A stretch of DNA of 64,000 bases from Triglochin maritima. Lineage: Eukaryota > Streptophyta > Magnoliopsida > Alismatales > Juncaginaceae. The notes below the pieces were generated by a model. The model saw only the letters and a list, made by a program, of their open reading frames with translations. It was not told the DNA's origin and searched no databases. Numbering within the stretch: the first letter of the stretch is position 1; every line of letters starts with the position of its first letter. Location of the stretch: the NCBI GenBank assembly GCA_963682175.1, contig OY821772.1, positions 57,124,925 through 57,188,924 on the forward strand. Direction: 5' to 3'. Below, in pieces: positions 11,616 to 22,550 of the stretch. A program made the translations under genes and the position numbers.

Positions 11616-14600
11616 ATGTTGCAGAGAGCGGCGAGCAATGCGTATACGTGGTGGTGGGCCAGCCATATCAGGACCCGCCAATCCAAATGGCTCGATAATA
11701 GTCTCAATGGTGGGTTTGTTACGAGTTTTTCTTCTTATTCTTTTTCTTCAAATTTTACTGTTTTTATATAAACACAATATCTCATGTTTTACATTAATCT
11801 ATATTTTAAAAGTAGCTACCTTATAAGTATGTATCACATGTGCAATGTACTACCAACAAAACTTGAATAAAACCTATAACAACGCACCTTCACTCCATTT
11901 TTACGTTCCTGTGCTTCATTTCTTGTTTCTTTTTACCATTTTACATATATGTTTGTTGTGGTTGATTTCATGCTTTTATATATGTAATTTTATTTTAATC
12001 TTACTTGAATGCGTAACTCATGATGTTGGGATTCGACAATGGTCTAGACTTGCATGGATTTAAGGATCTATCAACTGAGCAAACCTTAGTTGTTGTGGTT
12101 GATTTCATGCATGTTGATGTCTTGAAACTATAGGGAATGAGGTGTTTTAACTTATTATGTTTGTCTGTCTTATGTGTGTTTTTTTGGGTTTAATGTAGGA
12201 CGTTTCTTATGAACGACGTTTGTTTGTTTTATGTTTTTTTGGTTTTAAACTTTTAGTGAAGAATCACTACTGATATTTAGTTTTTATTTACTAAAATGAT
12301 CCTGCAGTCTGCACCCTTTTGATTTTGAGTTTGAATGAGAGGTAATCATGACCAAGTAATCACAAGGCAAAAATCAACAACAAAGCCTTTAATCACATGA
12401 GAAAAATACTGATAAGAAATGATCAAAGAATCACACCCTTTCAACATTTTACTAGCTAATTATGAATTGGAGAGAATGTTCTTGATAACAAGGATTTAGA
12501 GTCACATTATGATGGCATAAATGATAACTATAACAAGTGATTAATGGTCCTTTCAGCCAATACAGAAAAGTCAAGACTTGCTACAAATGATTTTTTTTCT
12601 TCTCGTTTTGCATCAAATTGGTTGTGGTATTAAGGCTACGAACCAAAATTCAGAAATCTAACTACTTAATTTGACAAACACTACAAGTTATGTTGATCAA
12701 TGCATAATTCATTGCTTAACCATTTCAGCATTTCTACCTTAAACATGCAAATTTTCTTCCATAAAATGCTTAATTTATTGCAGCTCTAACTGCACATGGG
12801 TCGATCAATTTTTCCTTGGTGATTGCAGACATGGAGGAGAAGGTTAAGTTCATGCTGAATATCATCGAGGAAGATGCCGACTCATTCGCTAAGAAGGCCG
12901 AAATGTACTACAAGAGGAGACCAGAACTCTTGGAATACATTCAAGATTTATACAAATCATACAGAGCTCTTGCTGAAAGATACGACCACCTATCCGGTGA
13001 ACTCCACAAGGCCAACAACACCATTGCCACCGTTTTCCCCGACCAAGTGCACTTTGGAGTGGACGACGAAGATGACCTCGCGTCTCCCGAATCAACCACT
13101 CCTGGTTCGAGAAAGCCACTCAAGATTCCACTAGAGTCACAACATTCCACCCTGAAAAAGGCGGTCACAATGTCGTCTTCCTCTCGCAAGACGCTAGAGA
13201 GGAGGAGCATTTGCTCTCAGATGAGTGCTGACAGGGCTCAGAAAGAGATCGATAGACTTCAGAAGGGGATCCTCACGTTGCAGACTGAGAAGGAATTTGT
13301 GAAGGGGTCCTACGAGAGCGGGTTGGCCAAGTACTTGGACATCGAGAAGAGAATTGCAGAGATGCAGGAAAGGCTTTGCGGCTTACAGGATCAATTCAGC
13401 TCTGCTTCCATTGAAGACAACGAGGCTCGCGCACTGATGGTCGTCACCGCTCTCAAATCCTGCCAAGGTACAATACTAGCTTTGGTGGAGCAGCAAAAGA
13501 GGTCGATGGACGAGGCATGTTTCGAGTCTCAGAGAATTAAGAATGCTCGAAAGAAACTACGGGCTCTCAAATGCCGCTATGGTCATTTACAAGAAGAGAA
13601 TCAGCAATCTTCTTCTGAGATTTCAGGGGAGTCGACAACCGATTACGGAGCTGAATTGATTATTCCTGAGCAGGAATTGATAGAAGTGCAGTCCGTCTTT
13701 GAGAAAGTGAGGAGAAAGTTCGCGATGACTTCAGAAGATTCAGTGTTAGAACACGCGGAAAAGGTGGACGGTCTTGTGAGCGAAGTCATTGGATTGGAAA
13801 CCACAGTGTCGTCGCAGACAGCACATATAGAGAGACTCCGGATGGAGACTGATGGGATCCAGAAACACTTGGAGAGCTTGGAAGAAGAGAAGGAGACTTT
13901 GATCGACAGTTCAAGAGATTCGAGTCAGAAGTTCAAGCAAGCCGAAGGGGAGCTCAATGCAATCCAAGATCTCGACAAATCAGTTCGAGAAGAGTGTGCT
14001 AAAATCAGTGCACATTTCTCCGAATCCTACCGGACGTTTCAGGACCTTTCTTATAAGCTTCAGGCCACCGAATCTGATCAGCAAACCGATGCACACCGCC
14101 GTGAAGAGGCAGAAGTTGAAAAGATGCAACAAACTCCCAAGGCATCTAACCGAATCATCGATGAAACAGCAGATTCAGCTAACGACACGGAGCAGATTCA
14201 AAACAAGGAGGAGCATAGTGTAGGTGGCAAACACAAAGAAGAATCAGTGGGGTTTAAAGCCGATAGCAATTCACAAGAATACGGTGGCTGCAATGATGAT
14301 GAGCGTCAACAGAGCGAAAGTTGTTCATCAATGGAACAAAAAGACGAAGAAGAGGAAGTGATAAAGTCCGTTTTGTCAGAGGAAGAGCGAGACTACATTG
14401 CCGACGATGATCCTCCTATCATGAACAAAGAGCAAGGAGATTCTCCTTCGAATTGGCAGCAATTGTTCTTGGATGGGTTGGAGGATAGGGAGAAAATCTT
14501 GTTGGCGGAGTACACATCCGTCCTTCGAAATTACAGGGAAATGAAGCGTAAACTAACCGAAGCCGAGAAGAAGAACCAAGACCACATCTTCCAATCAGTA

Positions 14601-15608
14601 GCCCAAATGAGAAATCTGAGGAACGCATTCATCATGAAAGACGAGGAGATTCGGAGTCTCCGTAGGAAACTCAGCTTCTTAGAGACTGGCCAGGATGAAA
14701 AACCGAACGAAGACGATCCGGAAACTACAGTTCCAGAGACCACATCACTATCCGCCTTGTTGGCCTGGGTTCCAGAAAATCCAAACAACGAAGCGCCAGC
14801 AATACAAGATGTGAAGTCGATATCGGAAGACAGTAAACCTCCTGTGGAAGACAATGTCATGAATAGTCAAAACTCCGAAGAAGTTCCAACAGTATTGTCA
14901 GTTGAGGAGAAATTCAGGCGAGAAATCGACTGTCTTTTAGACGAGAACCTCGAGTTTTGGCTGAGATTCAGCTCGTCAATCCAACAGATACAGAAGTATC
15001 GCGTGGATATTCAAGATCTACAGGTCGAGTTACTGAAACCAAAGTGCACTACTACTACTACTACTGCAAATGGGGAGCGTTTGACGAAATCCGATGCGAT
15101 ATCAATGTGCAAACAACTTAAGGACCTTCAGAAAGATCTATCGGTGTGGACAGAGCAGAACGCTCTCCTGAAAGAAGAACTCCGTGTGAGGTTCTCGTCT
15201 CTCTGTGATATAAATCTGGAGATACTGAAATCCTCTAAGGAAGACTTGCAAGGCGAGGAGGGGACGCAATTGACGTCGTATGAAGCTGCAAAATTCCAAG
15301 GGGAGGTAGTGAACATGCAGAAAGAGAACAACAAGGTCGAGAACGAATTGCAGACTGGACTAGACCACGTAAGGGGACTCCAGGCCGAGGCGGAAAAGGC
15401 GCTGAAGCATCTTAACGAAACCTTTGATCTCCCGAGAAATAGTTACCAACAACACTTCAGAAATCTCTCTGGTAGGACTAAAATACCGCTGCGGTCTTTC
15501 CTTTTCGGAGTGAAAGCCAAACCCAAGAAGCCATCCATATTCTCATGCATGAACCAGACATTACAGAAACAATATAGTGATCTTGCTCCAATTCTTCCTC
15601 CTTCATAA
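11616..15608 (+). CDS. NET2: NETWORKED 2-type actin-binding protein (KIP1/NAB-domain family)
   Basis: Two exons, 11616-11709 and 12829-15608, joined at an AATG|GTGGGT donor and a GATTGCAG|AC acceptor, give about 957 residues. This is close to the length known for plant NET2 proteins. Exon 1 encodes the start of the NAB (KIP1-like) actin-binding domain with the signature YTWWWASHI. Exon 2 completes it (to about residue 110, including AEMYYKRRPEL). The rest is mostly coiled coil, with an acidic central stretch (about residues 500-560) and the conserved NET2 C-terminus containing FLFGVKAKPKKPS. NET2 proteins link actin filaments to the plasma membrane in pollen and related cells (family knowledge). 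An ACT triplet run at 15049-15065 encodes a short threonine tract. The first-exon start was chosen because it restores the family N-terminus; starting at 12831 would lose the WWW motif. The gene appears intact. Confidence 0.93.
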
Positions 15609-16505
15609 GTGTGTATTCATTTATCATCACGTCTAGATAACAAAATAAATGTCTCTGTCTTGCTTGCTTGTAATTATGATTTGTTTGTAAACTATTTTTG
15701 TGAAGAATAATGATATGAATGTTAGAAGTTGATTACATTCCATATTGCAGGAATCTTTCAGAGAATCAGTTGCGTTTTGAATTTTTGGATCATGTCTGTG
15801 GTAATATTCTAAAAGATTGGAATGTTACATATGTAGTGTCTGAAAGTAAGGTTTATTTGTAAGGATTGTTTTTCTGTTTTAGTTGTTATAAAGCTCATAA
15901 ATCTGGACTATGTTAATTAGATCTTTCCCAACACTTATTATCCTAGGTGCTCTAGATTACTGAAAATCCAAATAACATTGACAACTTCAGAAAATCCACC
16001 ACTAGTATGTTGTTGACAGAGTGAATCACTGAATTTTTGCTTTGTAGTGGGACTACATTGCAAGGAAAATATGATGGAAAAGTAGGTTCGCATAACCCTA
16101 TTATCATGATTGTAACATATTATTTTTTCAAGATCTCATGTAATTCAATTGGTTATTCTGAAAATAAAATTGTTAAGATAACTGGTATTTATTGTAGAAG
16201 AATGTTATTTTATTAGTCTTAGATTCAATATCCCATAAAACTTTTTTTCAATGAGAAGAGGAAAAACAAAAATATCTGACGTTGGAGCCATAGCCCTTAG
16301 TTATGCATATGGCATTCAGTTTGACATCAATTTGAACAGAACACTTACAGGTCTATGTAAAGTACACATATAAAATATCAACCCAAACAATTTATTTGTT
16401 CCAATAGTTCATAATCATTTCTATCCCTTTTCGATAAACGAATACGTCAGATTTTAGGACCAGAGCAAATTGACGTATAGTAATTATATTATTGTCAGTC
16501 ACCAA
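15609..16505. other. Intergenic between NET2 and tRNA-Ala
   Basis: 3' untranslated and intergenic AT-rich DNA. No gene, repeat or inverted repeat was recognised. Confidence 0.6.
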
Positions 16506-16578
16506 GGGGGTGTAGCTCATATGGTAGAGCGCTCGCTTCGCATGCGAGAGGTACGGGGTTCGATTCCCCGCACCTCCA
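16506..16578 (+). tRNA. tRNA-Ala (anticodon CGC)
   Basis: A 73-nt cloverleaf: acceptor stem GGGGGTG paired with CACCTCC, including the G3:U70 wobble that is the alanine identity element, and discriminator A73. The anticodon arm CTCGC-TTCGCAT-GCGAG gives anticodon CGC. The T arm contains GGTTCGATTCC. A-box (TAGCTCATATGG) and B-box are intact. CCA is not encoded as part of the gene, although CCA follows by chance. No intron. Confidence 0.97.
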
Positions 16579-16592
16579 CCAAAATCGTATTA

Positions 16593-16598
16593 TTTTTT
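16593..16598 (+). terminator. Pol III terminator of tRNA-Ala
   Basis: A run of six T residues begins 15 bases after the tRNA 3' end, a normal RNA polymerase III stop. Confidence 0.8.
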
Positions 16599-17126
16599 AC
16601 CTTTTCCCGCTCTGTTTTTTGACCACATCATTCGAAAAGACAAGCCGAAGACCCAACCAAATTTGCGTTTGCATCTTATGATTCTTATTGGTAAAGCAAG
16701 CATCCTTTTGTTTGGCCTCCGCTGAGAGTTTTGTTTAGCAATTACCTAATTACTAAATGCCCACGTAATTATCCTTTTGTTTTGGAAAAGGGGGTGTAGT
16801 AGCTCAGCCCTTTTCTAGTGAAGGAGCAATCTAATTCAAGCTCGCACAAATACTGCTGCAAGTCTGCACCAACTGATTTGGCATGTGAAATAAATTAGTG
16901 TATGAAAATAACACCAACAACAAATTATTCCAAAAAAAATAATAAAAATAAATAGAAATCGGCCTTCCATCACACACATAAAAAAAAATCAAAGATAGAG
17001 AGGCCATGCGTTTTGGAGCTCCCCATCAAGATATAAAATGTCAGTTACAACCTTCAGCCTACCAACAACACAAACTGTCCTATTCTTTATTACAACCTCC
17101 AAAACTAAACCAGTAAGCTACCTTTG
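16599..17126. other. Intergenic and RabGGTA 3' flank
   Basis: Contains the probable 3' untranslated region of the minus-strand RabGGTA gene. GGGGGTGTAGTAGCTCAG at about 16790 resembles the 5' end of the neighbouring tRNA but does not extend into a cloverleaf. Nothing else was seen. Confidence 0.5.
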
Positions 17127-20100
17127 TTACACAGATGCACCATCCAACCAGCTCAGGGTAGGGAGCAGTTTCACCAACATCAATCGAAATTCATCAGTTG
17201 CAACTGTGTTTCCCACAATATCCAACTGTACCAGTTGTAGTTCTTGGAAAAATAATATGGCCTCCCAGTTGTCGGCAACATTAATGTTGCCATTCCTACA
17301 TTTTTCCACATCCCAACTGCTTGACATAGAGTGAGATAGAGGGGAAGCACATAAATATCTAGTGGTATCAATAGGATGAGCTCCAATCTCATTATGAGAA
17401 ATGTCTAACACTTCTAACGAACTTATTTTCTTTAAAGGTTCCAAAGCAGTGAAACTACTGATTTTGTTGCCCCGCAATCTCAAGCAGGAGAGAAACTGTA
17501 ATGCTTCAAGTCCTGATATAAGTTCCCAAAAACCATTTAGATGTGAAGAGGTGGAAATGAGGAAAAATAATTAACATGGAGTCCTACTAAAGTATTTATG
17601 TAATATATAGCATTTGTGATAAGAAAGAGGTGAAGAGGGAACCTTCGATTGAGGTAAGCTCATTGTCGCTGAGATCTAGCATCTGAACCCACAACAATCG
17701 ATCAGTAAAACCGATTCGAGATAATGACATATTATTAAGCCTCAGCAGGATTTGATTTTGGAATCTTGACGACTTCGATGCCATACAACAGTACTTTGAT
17801 AAAGTCTCTTTGTCACAAGTAACCTGCAAACCAAAAAAGTGAGGTCAGCAGATGCTCTGCAAGTGGCATGAAATTCATCTTAAATCCAAATTGAGAAACA
17901 GAATTAATATAAAATCTTGAAAGCATAAACGAACAAAGACATGAAAAAGTCATCATATATGGCAATTGAGAGAAAACCATCCAAGGAGCAAGCTCTGCAT
18001 TTTGCATTCATATTGAATTACAGAGTAGCCTATTAGCATATGTCGCATTACATGTTAAGTTTAACGCAAAACCTCGACCATGATAAATTATTTCCACACT
18101 AGAATGAACAAAAAAAGTTTGATTAAACTACAGAGTTACATAGACTGACAATTCAATGACGACATGGAAAGCAGCACAAGAGACACCAAGCAAAGAAAGC
18201 TTATGAGAGAACAAAACACAATAAGCCGTAGTTAATTTTATCCTGAGAAAGATTGATTTGACATCAGGTGGATCCTTTGGTTGTCTATCAGGATATTTAG
18301 GCTCTTACATATTTACAAATTAACTCTAAGAACATGCAACCGCTACAAAATGTAACAAAAAATAATGCATAGATGATGCTAAGAGTCAAGATAATGAATA
18401 GATATCTCAAAAATAAAAAGGAAAAGAGATATCTGCCTGATTCATCAGAACTACACTGCGCTGGTCCTTGTGATATCTACTATGCGAAGGGTCCGAGTCA
18501 ATCAAGTCGTCATAGAGTTTTATTATTTCTTCATAGTCAGTCTTATTCCGCATAGAGAGAGGTTCATTTGACATCATAGAGTCCAATGCCACTAACAGGC
18601 GTGCAACAGTGAGCTTTGCAATTTTACTGCAAAGACAAAAACAAACTTAGACATTTGCCATCATGAAGCAAGAATTAAAAGAATACAATATATATGTAGA
18701 CTTACCAATCCATTTCAGACAGAAGCTCCCTGAAAAGAGACAACTCATTTGACAAAGTTTCAATATGCCACTTTGATACGTTTGGTTCAAGTTCCTCGGT
18801 GGTTCCTGGTTGTTCTCGAAATGCTTTACATTCAAGTTCTTTAGGAAGAGTCATACTACTGGATGTAACACCATCTTCCCAACTAACCATCTCTTTTACC
18901 AAATTACGTTCTTGCTCGGGACCAATACATCTTACATGCAGTGTAAATTGAAAACGATATGGACTAGAAAAAGGTGAACCCGCTGATGATGTGATACCCT
19001 GGGAACAACCTACGACAACCTCGATGGTGTACGTATTTGAAGCATCAAATTTCACTTCAGATACATCAAGATGTGCCACCCAATAACAGGCTTCTCCTGA
19101 CTTAGAGCCTGAGAGTGCCTGCCACTTGATATCTTCATTTTTGAAAAATGGGCATTGCACCGCAACAGTTGATGAATCTATGCCTTTAACGGGTTCACTG
19201 AAATGTAATAAAAGTGGTATCTTTTCCTTATGCAGAACATAATCCGTTGTGGAGTTTGCCAACGAAACAAGATCATTCACATTCTTACTGGCAGAAAAAA
19301 CCAGGTTTGATCCATTAGCTGGCCATGCATGTACCACTGTTGAATCACATGAGGCTGTTGTCTGATCCAAAAGCCAAAGAAAGTAAAACCATCCGCTTTG
19401 ATCATCCGGATCAGTAAACAGCGCTTGGTGGACGAGCTCAAACTCCTTTTCTAAAATTTTCTCCCTCGGAAGTGTAGACTGGGTCTTCTTATTTAGTGAC
19501 TGAGATAAGAGTACACTATAGATATGTCTTAGTTTACTATTGATAAATTTCAGTCAAGAAATGCTAGCACTAATAACTAATTAGCTTACTTCCAAAACGA
19601 AAAAACAACAACAGCAAAGAAGAGCATAATCATGCTCTCATGTCTAGAAACTCATGTTATATTTAGCAGCAGGATATGAATTGAACTCATTATGTGATAG
19701 ACATATCCTGCCGATGAAGTGATTGAGAACAATTAAATGTAGGAGCTTTCTAGATGGCCACCAAACAATATAATTTTTAACCACTTAACCCCCGAATTAG
19801 AGCTTAGAAGTTAGAACTAACAAGATAATGCCCTACGACTCATTTTGTTATTTCCAGGCATCAGTTCCAATACTATACTCCTTAATCAATAATACATACA
19901 ATAGTAATTGTTAGAGAATAGTCTTACATTGTAAAAATGAGAACATTCTCCTGGGTTATAAGTTGTAAGGTCTCTCTACTCATAAGGTTCATCTACTCAT
20001 TATCAATTAGTTTTGAGTTGGATACTCACACTTCAATATGGTATCAGAACCAGTTATGCCTAATGACGGCTTGAACACATTCACCATTTATTGTTCACGT

Positions 20101-21094
20101 GTAGACACTGAGTAAAAAAAAATCTCGGTCACACGTACGAAGGAGTGTTAGAGAATAGTCCCACATAATAGAAATGAGGACATTCTCCTGGGTCATAGGT
20201 TGTAGGGTCCCTCCACTTATTACCAATTGGTTTTGAGTTGGATACCTACAATTCAAGAGTAACCGATTGGGGTTAGATCAATCAGTAGATCCCTGGTCTT
20301 GGATTAGCATTACCAGAATAGATTCTCAACATGTGAGTTACTGCGTGTTTGGGATTAACCAGAAAATACATTATGCTTTCAAAAAACGAATGTTAATTCA
20401 CATGACATTTTATGTTTATCGGCAAACAAAATCAGCAAAAGCAACAGCCAACAACCACTGAAGTTTCCCCTACCTACGGTTGTGCCAAGCAGAATAATTA
20501 CTGAGATTCGCGTTGATCTTATCGGTCACAAACTTCAGCTCGCTCTCTTCGGAAACATTCTTCGACGCCACAACGAACCTACAAAACCAACAACAATATA
20601 TTAACAAAAAAACTGAAACCACAATTACAAATCTACAACTACAGGCATCACCTGCGGTAATTCCACCCGTGGAAATTCCTCGAATCGGCTTTGAGCAGCT
20701 GATCCAGAAGCCGAAATTCCCGATCGTAATCCGCCCCGAGGAGATCCTTCCCAAGAACCCACCTCCGGTGGTGCCACGCGCCGTAGCACTTGGGGTTCTG
20801 TCTGAGCGCGGCCTCGGCGACGGCGAGCTCGGCGTCGAGGACGGCGCGGATCCGGGCGGGGTCGGATAGGGTTGGGAGGTGGGAGTCGACGGCGAGGCGG
20901 CGGAAGTTCCAGGCGGTGTAGACCTCGGGGTTGGTCCGGATGAGGTCGGCGGCAGCGGCGAGGGCTTCCGGGGTGTAGACGCGGTGGCGGTGGTTGTGGA
21001 GGAGTTGGGTCTGGAGAAGGCGGAGGTTGTCGGCTTTGGCGGCGGCGGCGACGGCGTCGACCGGCTTGGAGGGGTGGCGAGGACGGCCGTGCAT
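17127..21094 (-). CDS. RGTA: Rab geranylgeranyl transferase (type II) alpha subunit, plant LRR form
   Basis: Six exons on the minus strand: 21094-20652, 20578-20474, 19515-18706, 18626-18437, 17823-17643 and 17512-17127, giving 704 codons plus stop with phases that fit throughout. Exons 1-3 encode protein prenyltransferase alpha (PFTA) repeats with AWNFRR, AWHHRR, GWNYRR and AWHNRR. A RabGGT-insert/Ig-like region follows (about residues 270-430). The C-terminal exons hold leucine-rich repeats (LDLSDNELTSIEG, LRLRGNKI, LDISHNEIG). With the beta subunit and Rab escort protein, this enzyme adds geranylgeranyl groups to Rab GTPases in the cytosol (family knowledge). Intron 4 (17824-18436) appears to use a GC donor (CAG|GCAGAT) with a normal AG acceptor. 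Exon 1 is far more GC-rich than the rest. Intron 2 contains a TRIM. Length is close to known plant homologues, and no lesion was seen. Confidence 0.92.
19909..20255 (+). mobile_element. TRIM (terminal-repeat retrotransposon in miniature) in RabGGTA intron 2
   Basis: Two direct terminal repeats, about 125 bp at 19909-20034 and 109 bp at 20147-20255, both begin TGTTAGAGAATAGTC and share GAGAACATTCTCCTGGGT-like and TTTTGAGTTGGATAC blocks. The left one is followed by TGGTATCAGAACC at about 20039, a tRNA-Met-type primer-binding site. There is no coding capacity. The right repeat lacks a short segment of the left one. A possible AGTAA target duplication lies one to two bases off the repeat ends, so the exact limits are uncertain. 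Confidence 0.8.
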
Positions 21095-21475
21095 CGCGGG
21101 GTTGACTGAACCTCTGCTTGCGGAATTCGATGAAGATCCAAATCACACCAGTCTGAGTCTCGTATGTGTGCGTCTTTTGTGAGAGATTTCTACTTTTTTT
21201 TGTCTATTGAATTTGTGTAATTGTCTTGGATTGTGGTGTAATTTTCGTAATATTTTTTTCTTCCTTTCCTTACGTGCACAGTGCACTTCTAATGTGGCGT
21301 ACAACAACATGGACAAGGCCCGAGAGGGAGGTCATGGATTGGTTAAGGTTTTTTAAATTTTCATTTTTTTATTTTTTTGTTATTTACGATGTAGAATTTT
21401 ACTATTTTAAGATGTTTAATTTGTAAAATTTCTAATAGAATTGGATGGAATCGTTGAAAGACTGAGATCTATATT
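21095..21475. other. RabGGTA 5' flank and promoter region
   Basis: Upstream of the minus-strand start at 21094. No clear TATA box was identified. Confidence 0.4.
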
Positions 21476-21685
21476 TAGGGGTGAGTTTCGGTCTAGGACC
21501 GAACCGAATCAGACCGAAGACCGAATTTTTAGGACCTTCGGACCGAATAAATTCGGGTCAGGTCCAAAACTCGAATTTTACCCACAAAATCTTAGCTCGG
21601 TCCATAATCGGATCAGATCGCAAAAATTCGGTCTGGTTCGGTCCAGTCTGGGTGTCCGGACCGAACCAAAATTTGCTCACCCCTA
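21476..21685. mobile_element. Non-autonomous hAT element, 210 bp
   Basis: It begins TAGGGGTGAGTTTCGG and ends TTTGCTCACCCCTA. The flanking 8-mers are TCTATATT (21468-21475) and CCTATATT (21686-21693), a target duplication with one mismatch. The interior repeats GGTC(C)GAACC/GGTTCGGTCC, as in the element at 8913-9189, so the two belong to one family. Confidence 0.87.
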
Positions 21686-21961
21686 CCTATATTAACGAGA
21701 TGTTCATCCAAGAAAAATATTTAGTGATTTAGATGTTCAAGCAACTAATAGTTGAAAACGCAGATATAAAAATCCAATTACGCCATATTGAATGGGAGCG
21801 CAAGCAAAATGTAATTTTCATAAGGAAAATTTTTCAAAATAAATTTTTTTTTTAAAAAAATTACCAAAATAAACCTCCACTAAAAGTAATTTCCAAACTA
21901 GACCCGCTGCCACCACGTGGTGACACGTGGCGACGGCGGGTTTTGTTTTTTTGTGCATAGA

Positions 21962-22340
21962 GAACTCGGCATCACCAGTGCCGAGTTCATCTTTTGAGAA
22001 CTCGGCACTGGCGATGCCGAGTTCAACTGGTATAACTCGGCATGGGTGATGCCGAGTTCAACTTTGGTAGAACTCGGCATGGATGATGCCGAGTTCAACT
22101 TTGGTATAACTCGGGATGGGTGATGCCGAGTTCTACTTGGTTTTTTATTGGCCAACACTTGCGACATTTTTTCTTCGGTGATTGGCTCTAATAGAACTCG
22201 ACACTTAGAGTGCCGAGTTCTATTTAAGAAACTTCTCCTGGCGATCAGATCTTGTATGAGATTGATTGCCAGGAGAACAGTTACTTAAATAGAACTCGGC
22301 ACTCTAAGTGCCGAGTTCTAAAGGAAGAACTTCACGTTGC
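21962..22340. repeat. MULE left-end hairpin cassettes (AACTCGGCA...TGCCGAGTT)
   Basis: About seven 27-bp units, each with 9-bp inverted arms AACTCGGCA/TGCCGAGTT around a variable 6-8 bp loop such as TCACCAG or CTCTAAG. Some arms are mutated (AACTCGGGA, AACTCGACA). Spacers of CAACTTTGGT type separate the units. Confidence 0.9.
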
Positions 22341-22550
22341 TAACGCCGAGTACGCCGATTTCACCTGAGAAAAAGTGAGTTTGCAAATTTGCGTCCTAAA
22401 AAATACATTACATTCATTCGTCTTACAATTAATCAACTCTTAAAAAGGATTTAAGTCTTCATACATTCATTCAAGTCATAACAAAATACATTACAAGTCT
22501 TACAATTAATCAACTCTTACATTCATTCGTCTCACATACAAAATATTTTG

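Noticed and set aside
16788..16810. GGGGGTGTAGTAGCTCAG as a second tRNA-Ala
   Set aside because: Only the first 18 bases resemble the tRNA. There is no anticodon or T arm, so it is at most a fragment or coincidence.
20470..21146. Long overlapping frames of 173-223 codons across RabGGTA exon 1
   Set aside because: Shadow frames of a GC-rich exon. Only the frame with PFTA repeats from 21094 has family support.
21962..22340. CRISPR-like array
   Set aside because: Unit spacing is irregular, loops rather than spacers vary, and the host is a plant. The cassettes belong to a MULE.
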